Below are positions 1-5,595 of a stretch of 5,595 bases of DNA, one piece after another. Both the position numbers and the translations under genes were made by a program. Where the stretch lies: contig DKFS01000062.1 in the NCBI GenBank assembly GCA_002452855.1, positions 1-5,595 on the forward strand. Reading direction: 5' to 3'. This stretch comes from Sulfurospirillum sp. UBA6790. GTDB lineage: Bacteria; Campylobacterota; Campylobacteria; Campylobacterales; Sulfurospirillaceae. The first letter of the stretch is position 1. Every line of letters begins with the position of its first letter. The notes beneath the pieces were generated by a model that searched no databases, had not been told where the DNA came from, and saw only the letters and a list, made by a program, of their open reading frames with translations.

Positions 1-227
1 TTCTCATGGAATACACAAAAGAGAACAACATCAAAGTGGAAGAGCGTCTTTTTACGATTGTAGAAGCATTGAACGCAGATGAAGCGTTTATGGCAAGTGC
101 AACGGTATTTGTTCTTCCGATTATCGAGATTGACGGTAAGCCTATCGGCAGTGGAAAACCAGGTCCAATGGTTAAAAAACTTCGCGCACTTTACGTTGAA
201 GCGGCACTCAAAGAAGCTAATGCCTAA
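1..227 (+). CDS. D-amino-acid (class IV) aminotransferase, C-terminal end
   Basis: This is the last part of a PLP-dependent class IV aminotransferase; its 5' end lies before the window. The reading frame is open from the first complete codon (position 3), so the ATG at 6 is probably internal. Visible family signatures are a segment ADEAFMASAT followed by PIIEIDGKPIGSGKPGP, which matches the end of the fold IV domain, where the DEAF/ITSAT strand and the G-x-GKPGP loop line the PLP phosphate site. After it comes the usual terminal helix. D-alanine/D-amino-acid transaminases of proteobacteria carry this wording; branched-chain enzymes usually have EVxxTGTAA and GNGKxGPIT instead. By family knowledge, such enzymes interconvert D-amino acids and 2-oxo acids, feeding D-alanine or D-glutamate to peptidoglycan. 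The catalytic lysine is outside the window, so substrate choice is an inference. The gene ends seven bases before a strong palindrome that probably terminates it. Confidence 0.82.
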   Translation, partial: LMEYTKENNIKVEERLFTIVEALNADEAFMASATVFVLPIIEIDGKPIGSGKPGPMVKKLRALYVEAALKEANA

Positions 228-233
228 ATAACC

Positions 234-261
234 AAAGAGGCTTTACATGTAAAGCCTCTTT
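234..261. terminator. Bidirectional terminator (perfect 28-base palindrome)
   Basis: A perfect 28-base palindrome begins AAAGAGGCTTTACATG and continues as its own reverse complement. The hairpin has a GAGGC/GCCTC block with an A-run before and a T-run after the stem, so either strand gives a GC-containing stem followed by U residues. It lies between the stop codon of the rightward aminotransferase gene (227) and the stop codon of the leftward PNPOx-like gene (262-264). It can therefore end both convergent transcripts. Confidence 0.85.
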
Positions 262-867
262 CTACTTCTGACACATTTGCTCCATCAACTTCACACTGAG
301 TAAATCCAACGCTTCTCCTCGTTCACACAATTTTTCTATCAATATTTCCCTGCGCTCTTGCGTTAGATTTTGTCCGACTTTCAGTTTTAAAGAGAGAAAC
401 TTTGGACGAAGCTGAACAATGCCAATCGTCTCTATGGCTTTTTTATACAGAGGACTCTTCGCATCAATCACATCATACTTTCCTTCAGGCTGTAACTTTT
501 GCATCAGCGCATTGAGGATGTTGCACTTTTGGGATGCATCGTCTATACACTCCACATGACCTGAAAAATGCGCAGAAATAAACAGTTGCGTGGCAGGACA
601 GGCAGAGCGAGTATTGCTAAAATACGAAGGAATTAAAGACAGAGGTTTTACGACACTAAAACTTGCGTTTGTGTTTTTTGCCATTGCGTCCATTTTACGT
701 CCTTCTTTTGAACCATGAAAGCAGATGCACCCATCGTGCCAAACAAAATTAAGCGGTACGCTGTAAGGTTTATCGCCGTCAATCAAACACAGCGTTCCAT
801 ACTCACAGCTCGATAAGAGTTCTTCCAAGAGTTTTGGGTCGTTTACTTCAAATTCTGCTCGTCGCAT
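262..867 (-). CDS. PNPOx-like / NimA-type FMN-binding flavoprotein
   Basis: This is a 201-aa protein of the pyridoxamine 5'-phosphate oxidase-like split beta-barrel superfamily, closest in wording to the NimA/nitroimidazole-resistance branch. It starts MRRAEFEVND, then has EYGTLCLID and PYSVPLNFVWHDG at residues 22-46 (first barrel strands) and ICFHGSKEGRKMDAM at 48-62. His51 sits where NimA has the histidine reported to carry a pyruvate-type modification. The basic GxKEGRK stretch is the usual FMN-phosphate contact. By family knowledge these dimers bind FMN or a related flavin and reduce small substrates; the true substrate is unknown here. The start at 867 is chosen because AGGAGAG lies just upstream (minus strand). 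The longer in-frame start at 930 would run into the preceding gene. Only 8 bases separate it from the upstream flavoprotein gene, so the two are co-transcribed. It ends right against the terminator palindrome. Confidence 0.85.
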   Translation of the reverse strand: MRRAEFEVNDPKLLEELLSSCEYGTLCLIDGDKPYSVPLNFVWHDGCICFHGSKEGRKMDAMAKNTNASFSVVKPLSLIPSYFSNTRSACPATQLFISAHFSGHVECIDDASQKCNILNALMQKLQPEGKYDVIDAKSPLYKKAIETIGIVQLRPKFLSLKLKVGQNLTQERREILIEKLCERGEALDLLSVKLMEQMCQK

Positions 868-875
868 ACTCTCTC

Positions 876-1244
876 CTAAACCGTTTGAGTTGTTTCTGTA
901 AGGTCGATTTCCAACACTGCTCTTGCCCACGGGTAGGTCTCTTTCATAGAAGCATACGCATCACCTTCTTGGATTATATGCGCATTGCCACGAAGTAAAA
1001 ACCCTGTGCCCATATGATGCAGCCCTTCAACCTCTTTACTGCCCACCGTTACCAAAACTCTATTATCACGTGTTAATGCCTCTTCGATACTGTGCATGCC
1101 ACCCACAGGAATGATGAGGCTCTTCGTGGTAAGACGCACATACGAGTGCCATGTGTTTACCACGCAAGGAAAGTCTTTGCCTTGAGCGACAATGGCAACA
1201 ACGCCCTCTTTTTGCATCACTTGTTTGAGTGTATCTGAAATCAT
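876..1244 (-). CDS. Small FMN-binding protein (Desulfovibrio FMN-bp type)
   Basis: This complete 122-aa protein resembles the FMN-binding protein of Desulfovibrio vulgaris, which from memory is also about 122 aa and has the same order of motifs. Those seen here are EGVVAI at 13-18, VVNTWHSY at 28-35, IPVGGMH at 45-51, DNRVLVTVGSKEVEG at 60-74, GTGFLLRG at 79-86, WARA at 106-109 and a QTV end. The family is a single PNPOx-like split barrel that binds one FMN non-covalently and dimerises. It is thought to act in electron transfer or flavin reduction in anaerobes, with physiological partners not well known. The ATG at 1244 is preceded by AAGGA on the minus strand at good spacing. It is the first gene of the leftward operon and has its own predicted promoter in the gap shared with the MocR gene. 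Confidence 0.88.
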   Translation of the reverse strand: MISDTLKQVMQKEGVVAIVAQGKDFPCVVNTWHSYVRLTTKSLIIPVGGMHSIEEALTRDNRVLVTVGSKEVEGLHHMGTGFLLRGNAHIIQEGDAYASMKETYPWARAVLEIDLTETTQTV

Positions 1245-1272
1245 ACGAATTCCTTTTGATTTAATTTGTGGT

Positions 1273-1301
1273 ATTATAATCCCAAACTGTACTGGTTACA
1301 A
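1273..1301 (-). promoter_or_regulatory. Predicted sigma-70 promoter of the flavoprotein operon
   Basis: On the minus strand, TTGTAA (1296-1301) is followed by a 17-base spacer and a perfect TATAAT (1273-1278). Transcription would begin near 1266, giving a leader of about 22 bases that holds the AAGGA site before the ATG at 1244. The -35 box falls inside the inverted repeat described as a candidate operator. Confidence 0.65.
1275..1280 (+). promoter_or_regulatory. Candidate -10 box for the MocR gene
   Basis: The palindromic ATTATAAT core also reads TATAAT on the plus strand. No convincing -35 box lies at the right distance upstream, but Campylobacterota sigma-70 promoters are known to rely little on a -35. 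Transcription would start near 1287, inside the left arm of the inverted repeat. If this is right, the two divergent promoters overlap back to back. Confidence 0.4.
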
Positions 1302-1312
1302 GAGCCAGTTTG
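1283..1312. promoter_or_regulatory. Candidate MocR operator (nested inverted repeats)
   Basis: CAAACTG (1283-1289) is matched by its exact reverse complement CAGTTTG (1306-1312). Nested inside, ACTGG (1291-1295) pairs with CCAGT (1305-1309). MocR-type regulators usually bind short repeated half-sites in the gap between their own gene and a divergent target. This site covers the -35 of the flavoprotein promoter and the predicted start point of the MocR gene. Binding could therefore affect both directions. The assignment is an inference from position and symmetry. Confidence 0.5.
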
Positions 1313-1334
1313 TTAAAAATTTTAGGGGACAGTT

Positions 1335-2732
1335 ATGTATGTTTTAGACAAAGAAAGCAATAAGCCGCTCTATTTGCAACTCTATGAAGCCATGAAAAAA
1401 GAGATTGTAACGACGCTAAAATATGGCGATAAACTTCCCTCAATTAGAAACGTCGCTTCGCAATATTCCATTAGTAAAAATACGGTTGAGCTAGCGTACA
1501 AACAACTTTACACGGAAGGCTATATCGAAAGTGCGCCCCAAAGTGGGTATTTTGTTGCGGATATGCCTTTAGAACAAGACCCGCCAATAAAAACAATCTA
1601 TATGCTCAACACAAAAACATCGCCTTTGTTACGTTACGATTTTATTCCCGCAAGACTGACACCTGATGCTTTTCCCTTAAAACTCTGGAAGCGGCTTTTT
1701 ATCAAAGCGATGGGAGAAGAGCTTGATTTTGGAGCATACGGCGATAGACAAGGTGAAATCGGCTTGCGTGAAGAGATAGCACGCTATTTGATGCAATCAC
1801 GTGGCGTAAACTGCGATGCTGGACATGTCATTATTTGTGGCGGTTTTGCCGATTCGATGCACATTTTAGCGACTATCTTAAAAAGACAATGTAGCCATAT
1901 TGCGATTGAACATCCGGGTTTTCCGATTGTCCGTTCTCTCTTCAATGATTATGGTTATACCACGGTGCCCATTCATGTCGATCAAGATGGCTTAGTCATC
2001 GATGAGCTTGAAGCATCGCCCTCAAATCTGGTTTACATCACGCCCTCGCATCAATACCCAACGGGAGTCAGCATGCCCATTCGCAACCGCATACGACTTC
2101 TGAATTGGTCAAAACAAGTAGGAGGCATCATCATTGAAGATGATTACGACAGCGAACTGCGGTATCAAAATCGCCCGATTCCCTCGCTCCAAGGCTTAGA
2201 TAAGGACGATAGAGTCATTTATGTCGGAACCTTTTCCAAGTCACTCTCCCCTGCCCTTCGTGTCAGTTATCTAGTCCTTCCGCATCGATATCTTGGTAAG
2301 TATAAAACATTATTTCTTACCCGTCACCAACGCTGTTCCGTGTCGCTTTCAACGCAAAAAACCTTGGAACTTTTTATGGCGGGCGGACACTGGGAGAGGC
2401 ACTTGCGCAAAATTCGCACGCTCAATCGCAAAAAGCACGACGTGATGAAAGAAACCCTGCAAAAGGCATTTGGCTCGATGATTGAAATCATCAGTGAAGG
2501 TGGAGGACTTGCTATTTTGATGCGCCCCACGCACACGATTAATTTAAATGTTTTAAGACAAAACGCTTTAGAAAAAGGCATAAAACTCTATCTTGCAAGT
2601 GATTATTACGGAAACGATTGGGAAGCTATCCGCATGGGATTTGGAGGACTGAGCGAAACAGAAATCCACGAAGGAGTCGCACTTTTAAAAGAAGTATGGA
2701 TGAACACACTAGAAAAAAAAGGTCGAAATTAG
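1335..2732 (+). CDS. MocR-family (GntR-wHTH / aminotransferase) transcription regulator
   Basis: This is a complete 465-aa MocR regulator, the usual length for the group. Residues 11-75 form a GntR winged helix-turn-helix (PLYLQLYEAM, then GDKLPSIRNVASQYSISKNTV, wing at QSGYFV). A linker at about 76-100 leads into a fold type I aminotransferase-like domain. PLP-site residues are readable: ITPSHQYPTG at 235-244, EDDYDSELRY at 268-277 (Asp269 and Tyr271 at the GabR-equivalent places) and GTFSKSLSPALR at 298-309, where Lys302 is the expected Schiff-base lysine. A substrate-arginine-type segment IRMGFGG lies at 432-438. Known relatives (GabR, PdxR) sense PLP, alone or with an amine, and control a neighbouring divergent gene. 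Here the divergent genes encode two PNPOx-fold flavoproteins. AGGGGA precedes the ATG. The specific ligand cannot be read from the sequence, so no symbol is given. Confidence 0.93.
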   Translation: MYVLDKESNKPLYLQLYEAMKKEIVTTLKYGDKLPSIRNVASQYSISKNTVELAYKQLYTEGYIESAPQSGYFVADMPLEQDPPIKTIYMLNTKTSPLLRYDFIPARLTPDAFPLKLWKRLFIKAMGEELDFGAYGDRQGEIGLREEIARYLMQSRGVNCDAGHVIICGGFADSMHILATILKRQCSHIAIEHPGFPIVRSLFNDYGYTTVPIHVDQDGLVIDELEASPSNLVYITPSHQYPTGVSMPIRNRIRLLNWSKQVGGIIIEDDYDSELRYQNRPIPSLQGLDKDDRVIYVGTFSKSLSPALRVSYLVLPHRYLGKYKTLFLTRHQRCSVSLSTQKTLELFMAGGHWERHLRKIRTLNRKKHDVMKETLQKAFGSMIEIISEGGGLAILMRPTHTINLNVLRQNALEKGIKLYLASDYYGNDWEAIRMGFGGLSETEIHEGVALLKEVWMNTLEKKGRN

Positions 2733-3122
<390 letters not shown>

Positions 3123-3130
3123 GTTTCAAT

Positions 3131-3180
3131 TCGCAACTTTTTTACATTAAAAACTGACCAGTTCTGCGCTTCGCTTGACA
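3131..3180 (+). repeat. IS21-family terminal region (right end)
   Basis: This non-coding tail follows the istB stop. It holds a near-palindrome AACTGACCAGTT (3152-3163, symmetric except for the central AC) and ends GCGCTTCGCTTGACA. Read inward from the end it begins TGTCAAGCGAAGCGCAGAAC, with the TG start typical of the family. IS21 ends carry several transposase-binding repeats, and the palindrome is a likely one. Confidence 0.6.
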
Positions 3181-3203
3181 ATAATGATAAATTAGAGTTT
3201 AAT
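3175..3203 (+). promoter_or_regulatory. Predicted hybrid promoter formed by the IS21 end and flanking DNA
   Basis: The last six bases of the IS end are a perfect -35 hexamer, TTGACA (3175-3180). Exactly 17 bases later, in the tolC-like DNA, lies TTTAAT (3198-3203), one mismatch from the -10 consensus. IS21 is known to carry an outward -35 at its end that makes strong promoters when a suitable -10 lies next to it. Transcription would start near 3210 and run through the tolC fragment into the adaptor gene. Confidence 0.6.
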
Positions 3204-3617
3204 AATGAACAAGACTATTATCTTGGAGTAATTGGAATTAGCTACACGCTTTTTGATGCAGATATTACAAATATAAAAAGACAAAAAGCAAAAATAGAAT
3301 ACAAAAAAAACTCTTTTTTATTAGAGCATATGAAAAGTGGCATACAACTAGAAGTAAAAAATAATCTTTTGGAATTTAATGCAAAAGAAAAAATTCTTAA
3401 TCAAAAAATTAAAGCAGAAAATCTTGCAGAAGATATTTTAAATAAATCAACACAAATGTATCAAAATCAGCTTATGAGTATGAATGACTTATTAATGCAA
3501 CAAGCAAATGAGCAAAAAGCAAGAGCTGAAACAATTTTTGCAAGATATGAAAAAAACTTTTCAGCTGCAAAACTAAAACTTTCCATTGGAGAATCATTAA
3601 AAAAGGATAATAAATGA
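3181..3617 (+). pseudogene. TolC-family outer membrane efflux protein, C-terminal fragment
   Basis: The open frame carries about 144 codons of the end of a TolC-like protein, a family usually 400-500 aa long. It begins directly at the IS21 end and reads NNDKLEFNNEQDYYLGVIGI, SYTLFD (a beta-strand of the OM barrel), then IKRQKAKIEYKKN and a long alpha-helical stretch. That stretch includes LNKSTQMYQNQLMSMNDLLM and ends in SIGESL, as the second OEP repeat does. There is no signal peptide, no N-terminal repeat and no good ribosome binding site; the first in-frame ATG is at 3330. The protein cannot form the trimeric channel. Its stop overlaps the adaptor start (ATGA at 3614-3617), the layout of an intact efflux operon. 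Base composition is much more AT-rich than the left half of the window. Confidence 0.85.
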
Positions 3618-4360
3618 AGTATTTATGGCTTTTAGTATTTTTATTAATCAATTTAAATGCAAAATCAATAGAACTATCAGGAACAGTTATTTCTGATAAT
3701 GAAAAATATATCACTAGTCGATTTATGGGTTTTATTAAGAATGTAACAGTAAGTGAAGGTGATATGGTAAAAAAAGGTGATTTGTTATATGAGATCGATT
3801 CTATAGATATTGACAGTAAAAAACAACAAGCAAAGCTTTCAATGCAAATATATCAAAATCAATTTGAAACAGTAAATAGAAACTATCAAAGATATTTAAG
3901 ACTTTTCTCAAAAGGTCTTGTATCGAAATATGAAGTTGAACAGTTAGAATTATCAAGTAACAATCTAAAAGATATGATTAAAATAAGTCAAGCTCAAATA
4001 GATGAAATACAAAATCAATATAAATATCTCAAAATATTAGCTCCCAATGATGGAGTTATAATCAAAAAAAATATCAAATCAGGAGAGATGTCAATCCCTG
4101 GAATGACTGCTTTAGTTTTATCAGACTTGAATAATTTAAAAATAAAAGTTGATATTAGTGAAAGTGATCTTAAAAATATATCTATAGATCAAAAAGTTAA
4201 TTTAAATATTGATTCTTTGGATTTTCAAACTACTGGAAAAATATCTGCAATTATCCCAAGTTCAAATCCTATGACACATACTTTTACTATAAAAATATCT
4301 TTAGATAAGGTAAAAAATATATATCCAGGTATGTACACCAGAGTATTAATAAATCTATAA
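3614..4360 (+). CDS. Periplasmic adaptor (membrane fusion) protein, short RND/HlyD type
   Basis: This 248-aa protein joins an inner-membrane pump to a TolC-type channel. Residues 1-16 (MKYLWLLVFLLINLNA) form a signal peptide. The first half of the lipoyl domain is at about 36-62 (GFIKNVTVSEGDMVKKGDLL), followed by a charged alpha-helical hairpin at 66-135. The second lipoyl half is at 138-168 (ILAPNDGVI), and a beta-barrel domain runs from 173 to the end, closing with the typical YPGMYTRV. The membrane-proximal domain of larger adaptors is absent, as in other short adaptors. The ATG overlaps the tolC fragment's stop, and AAGGA lies six bases upstream. The gene looks intact, but its channel partner is broken and no pump gene follows. 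It is therefore probably an orphan unless partners exist elsewhere. Expression, if any, may come from the IS21-end promoter. Confidence 0.88.
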   Translation: MKYLWLLVFLLINLNAKSIELSGTVISDNEKYITSRFMGFIKNVTVSEGDMVKKGDLLYEIDSIDIDSKKQQAKLSMQIYQNQFETVNRNYQRYLRLFSKGLVSKYEVEQLELSSNNLKDMIKISQAQIDEIQNQYKYLKILAPNDGVIIKKNIKSGEMSIPGMTALVLSDLNNLKIKVDISESDLKNISIDQKVNLNIDSLDFQTTGKISAIIPSSNPMTHTFTIKISLDKVKNIYPGMYTRVLINL

Positions 4361-4423
4361 GAGGAGGTGTCAAATTCATTGTATAAAACATAAATTAGTT
4401 TAGGTGTCGAATTACGACTAACA
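4361..4423. repeat. Repeated 12-mer, possible insertion-element scar
   Basis: AGGTGTCAAATT (4365-4376) and AGGTGTCGAATT (4402-4413) match at 11 of 12 bases, 37 bases apart. Read on the minus strand from 4423, the segment begins TGTTAGTCGTAATTCGACAC and repeats AATTTGACACCT further in. A TG-starting end with subterminal repeated binding motifs is how several insertion-sequence ends look. No transposase remains. The first copy follows a strong ribosome-binding-like GAGGAGGTG just after the adaptor stop, yet no gene starts after it. The segment stands where a pump gene would be expected. Confidence 0.4.
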
Positions 4424-4447
4424 TAATTAAATTTTAAAGGATACGAA

Positions 4448-4909
4448 ATGTCAAAAAAAATATTAGATGAATTAAAAAAAGATTTATCAACAGCAAAAGA
4501 GATCGATGATTTAACTTTGAGTAATATTGGGCTTATTGTAAAAGATGCTACATCAAAAATTGTCCAAGAACTAGAATTTAACAAAGATATGTCAATTGAT
4601 TTGGTAAATGATGTAATGAAAACAACTACGACAACTCTGAAAGAGCTAGGAGAAGATACAAAAGAAAATATAAAAGCAAGTAGTGAAGCGGTAATTGATG
4701 GTGTAAAAGAGAGTTTAAAAGAACAATACGATGATAAAAGTCAAAAAATGGAAGAAGTTTATAAGGCTTTATCTCATGAAGTAAAACAAGATATGTCTGA
4801 TGCTATTGATAATGTAAAAGAAGTCAGTGAATTGTCTTTTGATATTTTAAAAAAAGCAGTTGATGGAGCCATAAAAGGTGCTAAAGAGGCTTTAGATAAT
4901 AAAAAATAG
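4448..4909 (+). CDS. Lys/Glu-rich all-helical protein next to an ABC1-type gene
   Basis: I do not recognise a named family with certainty; a phasin-like or DUF6781-like protein are possibilities from memory. The 153-aa product has no signal peptide, no membrane segment and no cysteine. It is almost wholly amphipathic helix with alternating hydrophobic residues and Lys/Asp/Glu. Examples are VKDATSKIVQEL at 31-42, a threonine run TTTTTLKEL at 59-67, repeated VIDGVKESLKEQ and AIDNVKEVSEL, and an AVDGAIKGAKEAL end like those of apolipoprotein or phasin helices. AAAGGA (4436-4441) precedes the ATG, and a weak -10 CATAAT lies at 4422-4427. Its stop codon is part of the ribosome binding site (TAGGA) of the next gene, the ABC1/UbiB-like fragment. 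The two were thus probably a coupled pair. A role in membrane or lipid/quinone association would be inference only. Confidence 0.7.
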   Translation: MSKKILDELKKDLSTAKEIDDLTLSNIGLIVKDATSKIVQELEFNKDMSIDLVNDVMKTTTTTLKELGEDTKENIKASSEAVIDGVKESLKEQYDDKSQKMEEVYKALSHEVKQDMSDAIDNVKEVSELSFDILKKAVDGAIKGAKEALDNKK

Positions 4910-4918
4910 GAATACATA

Positions 4919-5069
4919 ATGATTAAAATATCTCAAGCTATAAAGAATACAAAAAGATTTACACAAATTCTTAAAATTTTGTCAAAAAATGGTTTTGATG
5001 ATATTTTAAAAAAATTAGAAGAACAGGGAGATTTTCAAATCCCTGTTTTTAATAAAAAAGAGAATCACT
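4919..5069 (+). pseudogene. ABC1/AarF/UbiB-like kinase, N-terminal fragment cut by IS256-type element
   Basis: The ATG at 4919 has TAGGA at good spacing. The first 50 residues read MIKISQAIKNTKRFTQILKI, then LSKNGFDDILKKL. The pattern R-x-x-x-I-L-x-x-L-x-K-x-G-F-x-D-I-L is the usual opening of ABC1/UbiB atypical kinases, proteins of about 450-550 aa linked to quinone biosynthesis or lipid homeostasis. The rest is missing: at about 5069 the frame enters the terminal repeat of an IS256-family element and stops at 5102-5104, adding about ten element-encoded residues. With no kinase domain left it cannot be functional. Identification rests on a short segment, so it is moderately sure. The remainder of the gene may lie beyond the IS, outside this window. 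Confidence 0.6.
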
Positions 5070-5098
5070 GGGAGTGTTCAGAAATCTGTGTCAGCACC
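5070..5098. repeat. Probable IS256-family terminal inverted repeat (transposase 3' side)
   Basis: The segment reads GGGAGTGTTCAGAAATCTGT then GTCAGCACC. Patterns of the form GGxAGTGTxCAxAAxTCTGTGT are frequent at the ends of IS256 relatives. It lies about 20-50 bases beyond the transposase stop, the expected distance. The partner repeat is not in the window, so the length is an estimate. Confidence 0.5.
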
Positions 5099-5118
5099 TT
5101 GTAGTTCCTAAAATTGTA

Positions 5119-5595
<477 letters not shown>

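Noticed and set aside
868..930. Longer start (930) for the NimA-like gene, adding 21 residues
   Set aside because: It would overlap the end of the FMN-bp gene by about 55 bases, the extra residues have no family similarity, and the start at 867 has a clear AGGAGAG site.
2324..2581. Two leftward open frames inside the MocR gene
   Set aside because: They are antisense to a well-conserved aminotransferase domain, with no recognisable protein and no ribosome binding site.
3472..3714. Leftward open frame across the tolC fragment/adaptor junction
   Set aside because: It lies opposite real coding sequence; its composition simply mirrors AT-rich helical codons.
4345..4373. Leftward promoter with TTGACA (minus strand of 4368-4373)
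   Set aside because: The -35 is perfect, but the best -10 at 17 bases is only ATTAAT, and it would read antisense into the adaptor gene. It is more likely part of the repeat.
4225..4584. Leftward open frame across the adaptor end and helical-protein start
   Set aside because: It is antisense to two better-supported genes and has no similarity I recognise.

Overview
The window looks like a chromosomal segment of a Campylobacterota (Epsilonproteobacteria) species, probably Sulfurospirillum or a close relative. This is inferred from overall protein style, AAGGA-type ribosome binding sites, AT-rich DNA and the gene content; it was not confirmed by a search. The window splits at about 2733 into an orderly, moderately AT-rich left half and a very AT-rich right half damaged by mobile elements. 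By direct count, 2101-2160 has 25/60 G+C, while 3841-3900 has 12/60.

Left half (1-2732). The 3' end of a class IV (D-amino-acid type) aminotransferase gene runs rightward into a perfect 28-base palindrome, which can serve as a terminator for both convergent transcription units. Facing it is a leftward two-gene operon of small FMN-barrel proteins: a 122-aa protein resembling the Desulfovibrio FMN-binding protein, and a 201-aa PNPOx/NimA-like protein. Divergent from this pair is a full-length MocR (GntR/aminotransferase fusion) regulator. The 90-base gap between them holds a good leftward sigma-70 promoter, and inverted-repeat operator candidates overlap its -35 region. The simplest reading is a PLP-sensing regulator controlling itself and its flavoprotein neighbours.

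Right half (2733-5595). A spacer with odd repeats leads into the decapitated 3' end of an IS21-family istB gene and an intact-looking IS21 right end at about 3180. The IS end has removed the front of a TolC-like outer-membrane factor gene. What remains of tolC overlaps, by ATGA, a complete gene for a short periplasmic adaptor (HlyD/RND type). The inner-membrane pump expected next is absent. In its place is a roughly 60-base sequence with a repeated 12-mer, which may be the scar of another insertion element. After that comes a gene for a Lys/Glu-rich helical protein, directly followed by the first 50 or so codons of an ABC1/AarF/UbiB-like gene. That gene is cut off by an IS256-family element, whose transposase C-terminal half runs leftward and off the window edge.

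Overall the right half looks like an acquired, decaying segment in which three separate functions (efflux, an ABC1-kinase module and the IS21 itself) have each lost parts. The most striking detail is that the IS21 end finishes in a perfect TTGACA. It sits 17 bases from a TTTAAT in the flanking tolC DNA, which would make a fused outward promoter reading into the surviving efflux genes. No RNA gene or CRISPR array was seen.
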